A stretch of DNA of 38,866 nucleotides from Modestobacter caceresii (GCF_000761485.1 NZ_JPMX01000118.1:147136-186001); one strand, 5' to 3'. Counted from the first letter of the stretch, positions 10,183 to 21,238 are shown. Numbers and translations: made by a program. Notes: a model not told the origin generated them from the sequence alone.

Positions 10183-10881
10183 ATGACCGATCCCGCGAAC
10201 GAGGACGGCCGTGGAGCGACGAGCTCCGGCCGGCCGCGGGGCTGGCTGACCGGCGTCCTGGTGGCGGTGATCGCCCTCGGGCTGCTGGTGGCCGGCGGGG
10301 GGCTGGCCGTGGCACTGGGCGTGGGGCGCGACGAGCAGCCCACCACCGACTCGGTGGCCGCCGGGTTCTCCCGGGACATGTCCCGGCACCACCTGCAGGC
10401 GGTGGAGATGGCGAACCTGGCGCTCACCGAGACCGAGGACCCGGAGATCCGCCAGCTGGCCTTCGACATCTCTGCCACCCAGACCAACCAGCTGGGCCGG
10501 ATGCAGGGCTGGCTGTCGCTGTGGGACCTGCCGTTCAACGGCGGGGAGACCATGGCGTGGATGTCGGACGGGGAGATGGCCGGACACGACATGGCCGGCC
10601 ACGAGGCGGCCGGCGCGGCCCTGATGCCGGGGATGGCGACCGAGGCGGAGCTCGCCGAGCTGCGCTCGCTGTCCGGGACGGCGTTCGACCGGATGTTCCT
10701 GCAGCTGATGATCCGGCACCACCAGGGCGGGCTGGCCATGGCCGAGTACGGCCGGGAGCACTCCGACGTCGACGTCGTGGAGCGGCTGGCCCGGTCGATA
10801 GCGGAGACCCAGGACGCCGAGACGGCCACCATGGCGGCGATGCTCCGGGCGCGTGGCGGGGAGCCCCTGCCGGCACCCTGA
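10183..10881 (+). CDS. DUF305 family protein with N-terminal membrane anchor
   Basis: 232 residues. One membrane helix (about 21-47, WLTGVLVAVIALGLLVAGGG) anchors an extracytoplasmic DUF305 domain, a four-helix ferritin-like bundle. Its two signature His pairs are visible: FSRDMSRHHLQAVEMA and LQLMIRHHQGGLAMAEYG. A Met/His-rich segment (MSDGEMAGHDMAGHEAA) between them suggests copper or other metal binding, as proposed for related proteins. The ATG has GAGAGGA upstream. Pairing of DUF3105 with DUF305 recurs in actinobacterial genomes; the joint role is unknown. Confidence 0.88.
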   Translation: MTDPANEDGRGATSSGRPRGWLTGVLVAVIALGLLVAGGGLAVALGVGRDEQPTTDSVAAGFSRDMSRHHLQAVEMANLALTETEDPEIRQLAFDISATQTNQLGRMQGWLSLWDLPFNGGETMAWMSDGEMAGHDMAGHEAAGAALMPGMATEAELAELRSLSGTAFDRMFLQLMIRHHQGGLAMAEYGREHSDVDVVERLARSIAETQDAETATMAAMLRARGGEPLPAP

Positions 10882-10932
10882 CCCGGTCGCCGCGGCCGCG
10901 GGGCCCCTGCCGGTGACGCATCCGTGGGCTGG

Positions 10933-10938
10933 TAACGT
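10933..10938 (+). promoter_or_regulatory. Possible -10 box for tRNA-Arg
   Basis: TAACGT lies about 64 bp upstream of the mature tRNA 5' end, in a gap without coding signal. A GTGACG at 10913-10918 could be a -35 box, but the 14-bp spacing is short. Confidence 0.35.
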
Positions 10939-11001
10939 GCCACGGGCGCCGAGCGGGAGCAGAGCGCAGCACGATCGCAGGACAACACGACACGCGGACG
11001 A

Positions 11002-11073
11002 GCCCCCGTAGCTCAGGGGATAGAGCACTGCCCTCCGGAGGCAGGGGCGCAGGTTCGAATCCTGCCGGGGGCA
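11002..11073 (+). tRNA. tRNA-Arg (anticodon CCG)
   Basis: The cloverleaf is complete: acceptor stem GCCCCCG/CGGGGGC, D stem GCTC/GAGC, anticodon stem CTGCC/GGCAG with loop CTCCGGA (anticodon CCG at 11035-11037), and T arm GCAGG-TTCGAAT-CCTGC. The discriminator base is A, and CCA is not encoded. It reads CGG codons, which are frequent in this GC-rich genome. Confidence 0.97.
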
Positions 11074-11100
11074 CACCAGCCCAGCTCGCACCGCGACTCC

Positions 11101-11135
11101 CCGCCCGCCCAGGACACCTCGTCCCGGGCGGGCGG
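11101..11135. terminator. Bidirectional hairpin terminator between tRNA-Arg and the ABC-F gene
   Basis: A perfect 10-bp stem (11101-11110 with 11126-11135) continues after an A/C mismatch into a 4-bp stem (GGAC/GTCC) around a 5-nt loop. It sits between the tRNA (plus) and the end of the ABC-F gene (minus), so it can serve both. There is no U-tract, as is usual in Actinobacteria. Confidence 0.7.
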
Positions 11136-11152
11136 CGTCGTTCCCGGCCCGG

Positions 11153-12790
<1,638 letters not shown>

Positions 12791-12850
12791 CCGCCCATGG
12801 TGCCGTCCGCCGGCCGGACGTCCGGTGAGCGGCCCCGGCGCGGACCGGGG

Positions 12851-13972
12851 TCAGTCGGCGAAGGGGCCGGCGCCGCCGGGCGGATCCTCGTCCTCGGGGA
12901 GCGCGAGGACGTCGTCGGCGATCTCGTCGAGCAGCTCCTCGAACGCGGCCACCCCCGGCGCCTCGTCGCCCGCGCCGCGCCGGCGGACCAGCCAGGGGCG
13001 CAGGTTGTCGTAGCCGCGCACCGACACCCGGCGCAGCGGCCGGACCCGGTACTCCCGGACACCGCGCAGCTCGCGCGCCAGCTGCTCGTCGACCAGCACG
13101 GTCGAGGGCCGGGCGAGCGAGGTGAGCCGGCTGGCCAGGTTGACCACCGGGGAGTACACGTCCCCGAGCCGGGTGAGCACCGCCCCGTGGGCAGCACCCA
13201 CCCGCAGCGGTGGACGGTCCGCGGCGGTCCACTCGTCGGGCAGCAGCAGCGCGATCTCCACGGCGTCCACCGGGTCGGCGCAGGTGAACAGCACGCCGTC
13301 CCCGACCGTCTTCACCACCCGGCCGCGGAACCGGGCGATGACGTCGGCGGCCAGCCCCTCGAAGTCCTCGACCATCGCGCCCAGCTCCCGCCCGCCCATG
13401 CCGCGGCTGCGCGAGGTGTAGCCGACCAGGTCGGCGAAGCCGACCGCCAGCTCCCGCCGGTCCCCGGACCCCGGGGTGGCGAGGAACAGCCGCCCGGCGT
13501 TGGCGGCCAGGTGCCGCCGCCAGACGTAGTCCTGCAGCTCGCGCATGAGCGGCAGCAGCCGCTCGGTGGACCGGACGGCGTCGGCCTCCACCGCCGCGCG
13601 GTCCTCCGGCGGGCCGCCGGGGGCGGCGAGCAGGGTGGCCAGCATGTCGGTCTGCCAGTCGGCCAGCCGGGACAGCGACTGCCCCATGGCGCGGGCGATG
13701 GACGCCTCGGCGCCGGGCTCGACGAAGCCCGAGTCGATCAGCGCCGACAGCCGGGCCAGGGCGGTGACGTCGGCGTCGGTGAACGCCGGATCGCCCTCGG
13801 GGACGTCGGCGAAGCCCAGGGCACGCCACAGCCGCTGCGTGCGCTCGGGTGGCATGCCGGCCAGCTCGGCCACCTGCCGGCGGGTGTACCGGCGTGGCCC
13901 CTCGAGCAGCAGCCGCTCCAGGGACTCACGCGGATCGGGACCGTCGGCGGGACCCGGCTCGGACGTCGGCAG
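12851..13972 (-). CDS. Class III adenylate/guanylate cyclase with N-terminal regulatory domain
   Basis: Makes a cyclic nucleotide from a nucleoside triphosphate, in the style of mycobacterial Rv1264. The cyclase homology domain (roughly the last 200 residues) shows the metal site in VGFADLVGYTSRSRGM, the catalytic loop VVKTVGDGVLF, and NLASRL with the transition-state Asn and Arg. The N-terminal half is a soluble helical regulatory domain. The start is uncertain. Family-like sequence (ESLERLLLEGPRRYTRRQVA) continues upstream of the first canonical codon, a GTG at 13873, and the frame is open to 13975 with only CTG (13972) available. An 18-codon in-frame ORF with an excellent ribosome binding site ends at the TGA 13978-13976 just before it. 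Confidence 0.82.
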   Translation of the reverse strand: MPTSEPGPADGPDPRESLERLLLEGPRRYTRRQVAELAGMPPERTQRLWRALGFADVPEGDPAFTDADVTALARLSALIDSGFVEPGAEASIARAMGQSLSRLADWQTDMLATLLAAPGGPPEDRAAVEADAVRSTERLLPLMRELQDYVWRRHLAANAGRLFLATPGSGDRRELAVGFADLVGYTSRSRGMGGRELGAMVEDFEGLAADVIARFRGRVVKTVGDGVLFTCADPVDAVEIALLLPDEWTAADRPPLRVGAAHGAVLTRLGDVYSPVVNLASRLTSLARPSTVLVDEQLARELRGVREYRVRPLRRVSVRGYDNLRPWLVRRRGAGDEAPGVAAFEELLDEIADDVLALPEDEDPPGGAGPFAD

Positions 13973-14239
13973 CGCTCAGCCCGCGCGGTGTGCAGCGGCC
14001 GGCCGGCCGCTGGTGCTGCGAGAGACGGTCACCGGACCTCCTCGGCGGGCGTTCGTCGGCCGCGTGCACGGCACTGCTGGGACATCCGTCGGTGTGCGAG
14101 CTCGCCCACCCGGGCGGAACCTACCGAACCCACGACCGATCGGGTGCCACCTCCCGCCGCCGGAGTCCTCGCGTCGGAGGGCGCCGGTGCGCTTGGATGG
14201 CCCCGGCGCCGGACCCGCCGGCGGAACGAGGAGGACGAG

Positions 14240-15202
14240 ATCAGCAGCGGCAGATCGGCCGCCGTCGACCCCGTCAGGGTCGAGGTGAACGGCCTCACGA
14301 AGACGTTCGGCAAGGTGCGCGCGGTCGACGACCTGAGCTTCACCGTCGAACCCGGGCAGGTGACCGGTTTCCTGGGGCCCAACGGCGCGGGGAAGACCAC
14401 CACGCTGCGGATGGCACTGGGCCTGATCACGCCCGACACCGGGACGACCACGTTCAACGGCGTCGGCTACCCGGGGCTGCCCGAGCCGATGCGCCAGGTC
14501 GGCGCGGTGCTGGAGACGGCGTTCCACCCGGCGCGCAGCGGTCGCGACCACCTGCGGGTGTACTGCCGCGCGACCGGCCTGCCGGTCGGCCGCGCCGACG
14601 AGGTGCTCGGCCTGGTCGGGCTCGGCACCGCAGGCCGACGCCGGGCCGGGGGCTACTCCCTGGGCATGCGCCAGCGCCTCGGGCTGGCCACGGCACTGCT
14701 GGGGGACCCGGCCGTGCTGGTGCTCGACGAGCCGGCCAACGGCCTGGACCCGGAGGGCATCCAGTGGCTGCGCGGGTTCCTCCGCCACCTGGCCCACGAC
14801 CAGGGCCGCACCGTACTGGTGTCCAGCCACCTGCTGTCCGAGGTCGAGCAGACCGCCGACCGGGTGGTGATCGTCGGCGCCGGCAAGCTCGTCCGCCAGG
14901 GGACGCTGGCCGAGCTGCGCTCCGGCAGCGCCGGCAGTGTGCTGGTGCGCAGTCCGCAGACCACCGCGCTGGCCGACCTGCTGCGCGCCGACGGGACGAC
15001 GGTGGCCCCGACCGACGCGACCTCCGACGGGCTGACGGTCACCGGGCTGAGCACCGACGAGATCGGCCGGCGGGCGTTCGCCGGCGGGATCGAGCTGCAC
15101 GAACTGCGGTCGCGCACCAGCGGGCTGGAAGAGGTGTACTTCCGGCTCACCGCCGGCTCGGAGCAGTACGCCGCCGTCCCCGCCGAGCAGGGAGCCGTCT
15201 GA
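14240..15202 (+). CDS. ABC transporter ATP-binding protein
   Basis: ATPase of a two-component exporter. Walker A GPNGAGKTTTLRMALG, signature YSLGMRQRLGLATALLG, Walker B AVLVLDEPANGLDPEG and H-loop VLVSSHLLSEVEQTADRV are all intact, so it should be active. The C-terminal extension (about 230-320) resembles drug- and bacteriocin-type exporters. The start is unusual: a strong GAGGAGG (14229-14235) sits 5 nt before ATC (14240), where homologues would have ATG; that reading gives 320 residues. The first canonical codon is GTG at 14285 (305 residues), which cuts into the first strand. The stop overlaps the permease ATG (TGATG), so the pair is coupled. Confidence 0.88.
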   Translation: MSSGRSAAVDPVRVEVNGLTKTFGKVRAVDDLSFTVEPGQVTGFLGPNGAGKTTTLRMALGLITPDTGTTTFNGVGYPGLPEPMRQVGAVLETAFHPARSGRDHLRVYCRATGLPVGRADEVLGLVGLGTAGRRRAGGYSLGMRQRLGLATALLGDPAVLVLDEPANGLDPEGIQWLRGFLRHLAHDQGRTVLVSSHLLSEVEQTADRVVIVGAGKLVRQGTLAELRSGSAGSVLVRSPQTTALADLLRADGTTVAPTDATSDGLTVTGLSTDEIGRRAFAGGIELHELRSRTSGLEEVYFRLTAGSEQYAAVPAEQGAV

Positions 15203-15969
15203 TGGGCACCGTCGTGGCACGACTGGTCCGCGCGGAGTGGACGAAGCTCTTCACCACCCGGGTGTGGATCGGGCTGCTGATCGGCGCCTGCGTGCTGTCC
15301 GGCGCCTTCGCGGCGCTGTTCACCGCCTTCGCCGGCAACCCGGACAGCGGGTTGCCGCCGCTGGACTCCCCCGCGTACGGCCAGCTGGCCTTCTCCCTCG
15401 CCACGAACGCGACGGTGATCTCGGTGGTCCTCGGCATCATCGGGATCACCCAGGAGTACCGGCACCGCACCGCGACGCCGACCTTCCTCGCCACCCCGCA
15501 GCGGGGCCGGGTGGTGATCGCCAAGCTGCTGGCCTACGCCCTGGTGGCGATCCCCTACGCGGTCATCGTCTGCGCCGTGACCGTGGCGGTGGTGCTGGTC
15601 TACGGCAACGCCCGGGGTGGCGCCCCGGAGCTGAGCGGCAACAACCTCGAGGTGCTCGCCTTCGCCGGTCTCGCGCTGGTCATCTACACGGTGATCGGGG
15701 TGGGCCTGGGCGCGCTGCTGAAGAACCAGGTCGGCGCCATCGTCGCCGCACTGATCTACCTCTTCGTCGTGGAACCGCTGCTGCGCAGCATCCCGGCGAC
15801 CTCGGGGGCCTACAAGTGGCTGCCCGGTGGCGCGCTGGAGGCGATGACGGCGACCTTCGAGGGCCCGGACCTGCTCGAGCAGTGGCAGGGCGCCCTCCTG
15901 CTGCTGGGCTACGGCCTGGCCGCCGCGCTGCTCGGCACGCTGCTGGCCGTCCGCCGGGACGTGGCCTGA
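15202..15969 (+). CDS. ABC transporter permease
   Basis: Membrane subunit of the exporter encoded with the upstream ATPase. 255 residues, ABC-2 type, with about six hydrophobic helices: around 20-42, 63-80, 105-130, 150-170, 178-197 and 228-248. N-terminal RAEWTKLFTTRVW and YRHRTATPTFLATPQRGRVV are the usual cytoplasmic coupling features of this permease family. The ATG overlaps the ATPase stop by one base. The substrate cannot be deduced. Confidence 0.9.
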   Translation: MGTVVARLVRAEWTKLFTTRVWIGLLIGACVLSGAFAALFTAFAGNPDSGLPPLDSPAYGQLAFSLATNATVISVVLGIIGITQEYRHRTATPTFLATPQRGRVVIAKLLAYALVAIPYAVIVCAVTVAVVLVYGNARGGAPELSGNNLEVLAFAGLALVIYTVIGVGLGALLKNQVGAIVAALIYLFVVEPLLRSIPATSGAYKWLPGGALEAMTATFEGPDLLEQWQGALLLLGYGLAAALLGTLLAVRRDVA

Positions 15970-16010
15970 GTGCGCACCCACCGGGACCCGACGACGCCGG
16001 AGGTCGCTGC

Positions 16011-16820
16011 GTGACGAGTCGGATGACCGTCCAGCGGCTCGGCCGACTGGTCACCGACGGCGAGCTCGGTGCCGTCCGGGCGGCCGTGCAGGAGCAGCCG
16101 CACCTGCTGTCGGCCACCGTCGAGCGGGACGGCGCGGACGGCTGGACCGCGCTGCACCTGGCCGTCCTCGCCGGGCAGGCCCCGATGGTCGCCGCACTGG
16201 TCGAGGCCGGGGCCGACCCGACCGCCCGGACCGAGGACGGCCGCACACCCCTGCACCTGGCCCTGGTGCACGCGCCGGCCCTGGTGGAGGTGCTCCGCGA
16301 GGCGGGTGCGCCCGTCGACGCCGCCTCCGCGGCGTTCCTGGGCGAGGTCGAGACGCTGTCCCGGGCGCTGGACGACGGCGTCCCGCTCACCGACCCGGCC
16401 ACCGACACCGACCTGCTGAGCTGGGCGGCGGCCGGTGGCCGACCCGGCACGGTCCAGGTGCTGCTGGACCGCGGCGCGGCACCCGGCCGGGCGCTGCACG
16501 CCGCGGCCGCCGGGGGTGCGCCGGCGGTCGTCCAGGCGCTGCTCGCGGCAGGCGCGGACGCCGACGAACGTGACCCGGTCACCGGCCGCACCCCCCTGCA
16601 CGCCGCCGTCGCCGGCGCCGCCTCAGGTGGCGATGTCCAGGCGGTGGTGCGGCTGCTGCTCGACGCCGGGGCCGACGTGGACGCCACCACCCACGACGGC
16701 GCCTCCGCCCTGGACATCGCCCGGGTGGCGGCCGCACGGCAGCGCGCCGAGGCCGCCGGGGACCCGCCGGTGGCCGACTCGCTCGCCGAGATGCTGGTCA
16801 CCGCCGGCGCGAGCGGATGA
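16011..16820 (+). CDS. Ankyrin-repeat protein
   Basis: 269 residues built almost wholly of ankyrin repeats, with no signal peptide or membrane helix, so a cytoplasmic protein-binding scaffold is expected. Clear repeats start GWTALHLAVLAGQAPMVAAL, GRTPLHLALVHAPALVEVL, GRTPLHAAVAGAASGGDVQA and GASALDIARVAAARQRA, with degenerate ones between. GTG at 16011 has GGAGG 7 nt upstream; an in-frame ATG four codons later is the alternative. It lies 41 bp after the permease on the same strand and may be co-transcribed. The binding partner is unknown. Confidence 0.88.
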   Translation: MTSRMTVQRLGRLVTDGELGAVRAAVQEQPHLLSATVERDGADGWTALHLAVLAGQAPMVAALVEAGADPTARTEDGRTPLHLALVHAPALVEVLREAGAPVDAASAAFLGEVETLSRALDDGVPLTDPATDTDLLSWAAAGGRPGTVQVLLDRGAAPGRALHAAAAGGAPAVVQALLAAGADADERDPVTGRTPLHAAVAGAASGGDVQAVVRLLLDAGADVDATTHDGASALDIARVAAARQRAEAAGDPPVADSLAEMLVTAGASG

Positions 16821-16940
16821 CGCCACGCCCGGGGGCGGACCGGACCGCACGGTGCCGGTTCTCCCCGGCCGGACGGCCCCAGTGACCCGGGACACGTGCG
16901 GCATCTCACGCAGGAGCGCTGCACCCCCGGATCGGGGGCG

Positions 16941-16946
16941 TAAAGT
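16941..16946 (+). promoter_or_regulatory. -10 box of kgd
   Basis: TAAAGT in the 174-bp gap before kgd, 48 bp upstream of its start codon. It is the most AT-rich hexamer there and leaves room for a leader of about 40 nt. Confidence 0.5.
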
Positions 16947-16994
16947 CGGCACCCGGTCCAACGACGTCCACCGACGAAGAAGGCACTCGACCCC

Positions 16995-19900
16995 GTGTCA
17001 AGCGTGAGCTCATCCCAGCCGTCCCCCGCCCACTCCGCCAACCCGGTGGCGGGCTTCGGCACCAACGAGTGGCTGGTCGAGGAGATGTACCAGCAGTACC
17101 TCGCCGATCCACGGAGTGTGGACCAGGCCTGGCACGACTTCTTCGCCGACTACCGGCCCGGCAGCCCCGTCGCCGACGGCCAGGACCGCTCCTCCGAGCC
17201 GGCCGAGCCCGCTGAGGCGGCCGAGCCCCCGGCGTCCGAGGCGGCGGCCGCGCCGTCGGCCACCACCTACGCCTCCCCCGCGCCCAGCCGAGAGGTCGCA
17301 CCGCAGATGACCCAGTCGGGTCCCGCCGCGCCGAAGCCGGCACCCGCCAGCACGAGCTCCGCCGAGGAGTCCGGGTCCGACAAGGGGTCCGCCGACAAGG
17401 GGTCCGCCGACAAGGGCGCCTCCGACAAGGGCGCCTCCGACAAGGCCGCCTCCGACAAGGCCGCCGCCCCGGCCGCCCGTGCCGCCCAGAGCGACGCCCG
17501 GTCCGAGGGCACCGTGGTGGCCCGGGCCGCCGAGCGCGCCTCGCAGCAGAAGCCGGCGGCACCGGCCAAGCCGGTCGTCAAGCCGGGGGCCGGTCGCGCC
17601 ACCGCCGACGAGGACGGCGGAGGCCCGAAGCGCACCCCGTTGCGCGGGGCCGCCGCGAGCGTCGTGAAGAACATGAACGCCTCGCTGACCGTGCCGACGG
17701 CCACCAGCGTGCGGGCGGTGCCGGCCAAGCTCATGGTCGACAACCGGATCGTCATCAACAACCACCTGGCCCGCGCCCGGGGCGGGAAGATCTCCTTCAC
17801 CCACCTGATCGGCTACGCGCTGGTCCGGGCACTGGACGACTTCCCGAACATGAACAGTGCGTTCGCCGAGGTCGACGGCAAGCCGGTGCACGTCCAGCCC
17901 GAGCACATCAACTTCGGCCTGGCCATCGACCTGCCCAAGCCCGACGGCACCCGCTCGCTGGTGGTGGCCTCCATCAAGGGCGCCGAGGCGATGGACTTCG
18001 CCGCCTTCTGGGGCGCCTACGAGGACATCATCCGGCGGGCCCGGGCCGGCAAGCTGACGATGGAGGACTTCTCCGGCACGACGATCAGCCTCACCAACCC
18101 GGGCACCATCGGCACCAACCACTCGGTGCCGCGGCTGACCACCAACCAGGGCACGATCGTCGGCGTCGGCGCGATGGACTACCCGGCCGAGTTCCAGGGG
18201 ATGAGCCCCGAGGCACTCGCCGAGATGGCCGTCTCGAAGATCATCACGCTGACCTCGACCTACGACCACCGGGTCATCCAGGGCGCGGAGTCCGGCGACT
18301 TCCTCCGCCGGATGCACCAGCTGCTGCTGGGCCAGGACGGCTTCTACGACGACGTCTTCCGCTCGCTGCGCATCCCCTACGAGCCGGTCCGCTGGGTGCC
18401 CGACAAGCGGATCAGCCACGAGGGCCAGATCGACAAGGAAGCCCGGGTCATCGAGGTCATCGAGGCCTACCGGCGCAACGGCCACCTCATGGCCGACACC
18501 GACCCGCTCGAGTTCAAGGTCCGCACCCACCCGGACCTGGACATCGTCCAGCACGGGCTGACCCTGTGGGACCTCGACCGGCCCTTCCCGGTCGGTGGCT
18601 TCGCCGGCGAGCGCACGATGCTGCTGCGCGACATCCTCGGCGTGCTGCGCAACTCCTACTGCCGCACCGTCGGCGTGGAGTACATGCACATCACCGACCC
18701 CGAGGAGCGCCGCTGGCTCCAGGAGCGCATCGAGGTCAAGCACGACCAGCCCAGCCGGGACAAGCAGAAGCGCGTGCTCGGGCGGCTCAACGCCGCCGAG
18801 GCGTTCGAGACCTTCCTGCAGACGAAGTACGTCGGCCAGAAGCGGTTCAGCCTCGAGGGCGGCGAGTCGGTCATCCCGCTGCTGGACGAGGTGCTGGTCA
18901 GCTCCTCCGAGCACGGCATCGAGGAGGTCGCGATCGGCATGGCCCACCGCGGCCGGCTGAACGTGCTGGCCAACGTCCTCGGCAAGAGCTACGCCAAGAT
19001 CTTCGGCGAGTTCGAGGGCAACATCGACCCGGGCACCGTGCAGGGCTCCGGCGACGTGAAGTACCACCTCGGGGCCGAGGGCACCTTCGAGCACGAGGGC
19101 CGTTCGGTCGCGGTCTCGCTGGCCAGCAACCCCAGCCACCTGGAGACGGTCAACCCGGTGCTCGAGGGCATCGTGCGGGCCAAGCAGGACATGATCGACA
19201 AGGGCGAGGGCGGCTTCACCGTGCTGCCGCTGCTGCTGCACGGCGACGCGGCGTTCGCCGGCCAGGGAGTCGTCCAGGAGACCCTGAACCTCTCCCAACT
19301 GCGCGGCTACCGCACCGGCGGCACCGTGCACGTGGTCATCAACAACCAGGTCGGCTTCACCACCAGCCCGGCCCAGTCCCGTTCGACCCTCTACTCCACC
19401 GACGTGGCGCGGATGATCGGCGCTCCGGTCTTCCACGTGAACGGGGACGACCCCGAGGCCTGCGTCCGGGTGGCCAAGCTGGCGGTCGACTACCGGCAGG
19501 AGTTCAAGAAGGACGTCGTCGTCGACCTCGTCTGCTACCGCCGGCGCGGGCACAACGAGGGCGACGACCCGTCGATGACCCAGCCGCTGATGTACGACAT
19601 CATCGACCGCAAGCGCTCGGTCCGGAAGCTGTACACCGAGGCGCTCGTCGGCCGCGGTGACATCACGCTGGCCGACGCCGAGGAGGCCCTGAAGGACTAC
19701 CGCGGGCAGCTCGAGCGGGCCTTCGCCGAGACCCACGACGCCCGTGACTCCTCCGCGCCCGAGCCGGTCATGGACCCGCGCTCGCCGCAGGAGGCCACGG
19801 TCGACACGGCGATCACCCCCGAGGTGCTCAAGGCGATCGGCGACGCACACGTCTCACTGCCGACCGACTTCACCGTGCACCCCAAGCTGCAGCGGATGCT

Positions 19901-20975
19901 GGAGCGCCGGGCGGCGATGGCCAGCGAGGGCGGCGTCGACTGGGCGATGGGCGAGCTGCTCGCCTTCGGGTCGCTGCTCATGGAGGGCGTGCCCGTCCGG
20001 CTGGCCGGGCAGGACTCCCGCCGCGGCACGTTCGTCCAGCGCCACTCCGTGCTCATCGACCGGGAGACCGCCGAGGAGCACACGCCGCTGCTGAACCTCA
20101 CCGAGGACCAGGCGAAGTTCTTCGTCTACGACTCGTTGCTGTCGGAGTACGCCGCGCTCGGCTTCGAGTACGGCTACTCGGTGGCCAACCCCAAGGCCCT
20201 CGTGCTCTGGGAGGCCCAATTCGGCGACTTCGTCGACGGCGCACAGATGGTCATCGACGAGTTCATCAGCTCCGGTGAGGCCAAGTGGGGCCAGCGTTCC
20301 GGCGTCGTCATGCTGCTGCCGCACGGGCTGGAGGGCCAGGGGCCCGACCACTCCAGCGGCCGGATCGAGCGCTTCCTGCAGCTGTCGGCCGAGAACAACA
20401 TGACGGTCGCCAACTGCTCGACGCCGGCGAACTACTTCCACCTCCTGCGCCGTCAGGCGCTGTCGGAGGTGCACCGTCCGCTGGTGGTGTTCACACCCAA
20501 GTCGCTGCTGCGCGCCAAGGCCGCGGTCAGCTCGGTGAGCGACTTCACCGAGCAGCACTTCCGTCCGGTGCTCCCGGACCCGGGTGTGGGCGGGCAGCCC
20601 CTGGACGGCTCCGCGGTGCGCCGCGTCCTGCTGTGCAGCGGGAAGATCAGCTACGAGCTGCTCGCCCAGCGGGAGAACGAGGGGACCGCCGACACCGCGA
20701 TCCTGCGGGTCGAGCAGCTCTACCCGCTGCCGGCCGAGGAGATCGCCGAGGCGCTGGATGCCTACCCGAACGCGACCGACGTCGTGTGGGTGCAGGAGGA
20801 GCCGGCGAACATGGGCGCCGCCCAGTTCATGGCCGTGAACCTGCCCGAGCACCTGCCGGCCGGGCGGACGCTCCGCGGGGTGTCCCGGAAGGCCTCGGCG
20901 AGCCCGGCCGTGGGGTCGGCCAAGGTGCACGAGGTCGAGCAGCGCCAGCTGGTCGCCCGGGCCTTCGCCGACTGA
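16995..20975 (+). CDS. kgd: Multifunctional 2-oxoglutarate metabolism enzyme (oxoglutarate dehydrogenase E1/E2-like, Kgd)
   Basis: 1326 residues combining an E2-like acyltransferase domain with a ThDP-dependent E1 2-oxoglutarate dehydrogenase/decarboxylase, the actinobacterial Kgd/OdhA layout that lacks its own lipoyl domain. The N-terminal [20 protein letters not shown] (about 16-40) is followed by a disordered Ala/Pro/Ser linker to about 205. The E2 catalytic motif is [11 protein letters not shown] near 424. E1 motifs include [20 protein letters not shown] and the ThDP site [14 protein letters not shown] near 749. In mycobacteria and corynebacteria this enzyme is inhibited by the FHA protein GarA/OdhI; no garA is in the window. 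Start GTG, with AAGAAGG about 11-12 nt upstream. Confidence 0.96.
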   Translation: MSSVSSSQPSPAHSANPVAGFGTNEWLVEEMYQQYLADPRSVDQAWHDFFADYRPGSPVADGQDRSSEPAEPAEAAEPPASEAAAAPSATTYASPAPSREVAPQMTQSGPAAPKPAPASTSSAEESGSDKGSADKGSADKGASDKGASDKAASDKAAAPAARAAQSDARSEGTVVARAAERASQQKPAAPAKPVVKPGAGRATADEDGGGPKRTPLRGAAASVVKNMNASLTVPTATSVRAVPAKLMVDNRIVINNHLARARGGKISFTHLIGYALVRALDDFPNMNSAFAEVDGKPVHVQPEHINFGLAIDLPKPDGTRSLVVASIKGAEAMDFAAFWGAYEDIIRRARAGKLTMEDFSGTTISLTNPGTIGTNHSVPRLTTNQGTIVGVGAMDYPAEFQGMSPEALAEMAVSKIITLTSTYDHRVIQGAESGDFLRRMHQLLLGQDGFYDDVFRSLRIPYEPVRWVPDKRISHEGQIDKEARVIEVIEAYRRNGHLMADTDPLEFKVRTHPDLDIVQHGLTLWDLDRPFPVGGFAGERTMLLRDILGVLRNSYCRTVGVEYMHITDPEERRWLQERIEVKHDQPSRDKQKRVLGRLNAAEAFETFLQTKYVGQKRFSLEGGESVIPLLDEVLVSSSEHGIEEVAIGMAHRGRLNVLANVLGKSYAKIFGEFEGNIDPGTVQGSGDVKYHLGAEGTFEHEGRSVAVSLASNPSHLETVNPVLEGIVRAKQDMIDKGEGGFTVLPLLLHGDAAFAGQGVVQETLNLSQLRGYRTGGTVHVVINNQVGFTTSPAQSRSTLYSTDVARMIGAPVFHVNGDDPEACVRVAKLAVDYRQEFKKDVVVDLVCYRRRGHNEGDDPSMTQPLMYDIIDRKRSVRKLYTEALVGRGDITLADAEEALKDYRGQLERAFAETHDARDSSAPEPVMDPRSPQEATVDTAITPEVLKAIGDAHVSLPTDFTVHPKLQRMLERRAAMASEGGVDWAMGELLAFGSLLMEGVPVRLAGQDSRRGTFVQRHSVLIDRETAEEHTPLLNLTEDQAKFFVYDSLLSEYAALGFEYGYSVANPKALVLWEAQFGDFVDGAQMVIDEFISSGEAKWGQRSGVVMLLPHGLEGQGPDHSSGRIERFLQLSAENNMTVANCSTPANYFHLLRRQALSEVHRPLVVFTPKSLLRAKAAVSSVSDFTEQHFRPVLPDPGVGGQPLDGSAVRRVLLCSGKISYELLAQRENEGTADTAILRVEQLYPLPAEEIAEALDAYPNATDVVWVQEEPANMGAAQFMAVNLPEHLPAGRTLRGVSRKASASPAVGSAKVHEVEQRQLVARAFAD
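17376..17466. repeat. 15-bp tandem repeat in the kgd linker, about six copies
   Basis: Units of 15 bp encode (Ser/Ala)-Asp-Lys-(Gly/Ala)-(Ser/Ala) pentapeptides six times in a row between residues about 128 and 157. They lengthen the flexible linker between the N-terminal helix and the E2-like domain. The near-identity of neighbouring units indicates recent slippage. Confidence 0.85.
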
Positions 20976-20998
20976 GCACGGCGCGGCAGGACACGACG

Positions 20999-21184
20999 AT
21001 GTACTTCACCGATCGCGGCATCGAGGAGCTGGCCGGCCGGCGGGGCGAGGAAGAGGTCTCGCTCTCCTGGCTGGCCGACCAGCTCCAGGCCTTCGTCGAC
21101 CAGCACCCCGACTTCGAGGTGCCGGTCGAGCGGCTGGCCACCTGGCTGGCCCGGGGCGGCACGGACGACGTCGACGAGGACTGA
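20999..21184 (+). CDS. DUF6104 small protein downstream of kgd
   Basis: 61 residues, starting MYFTDRGIEELAGRRGEEEV and containing FEVPVERLATWLARG, the hallmark stretches of DUF6104. It is acidic and soluble, with no signal or membrane segment. The ATG lies 23 bp after the kgd stop, so it is very probably on the same transcript. The same small gene follows kgd in Streptomyces. Function is unknown; a role with Kgd is inferred from location only. Confidence 0.85.
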   Translation: MYFTDRGIEELAGRRGEEEVSLSWLADQLQAFVDQHPDFEVPVERLATWLARGGTDDVDED

Positions 21185-21238
21185 CGGGCCACCGCGCGCC
21201 TCCGCGGGATGACGGCGACGCGGGGAGACGCTGCGTAG

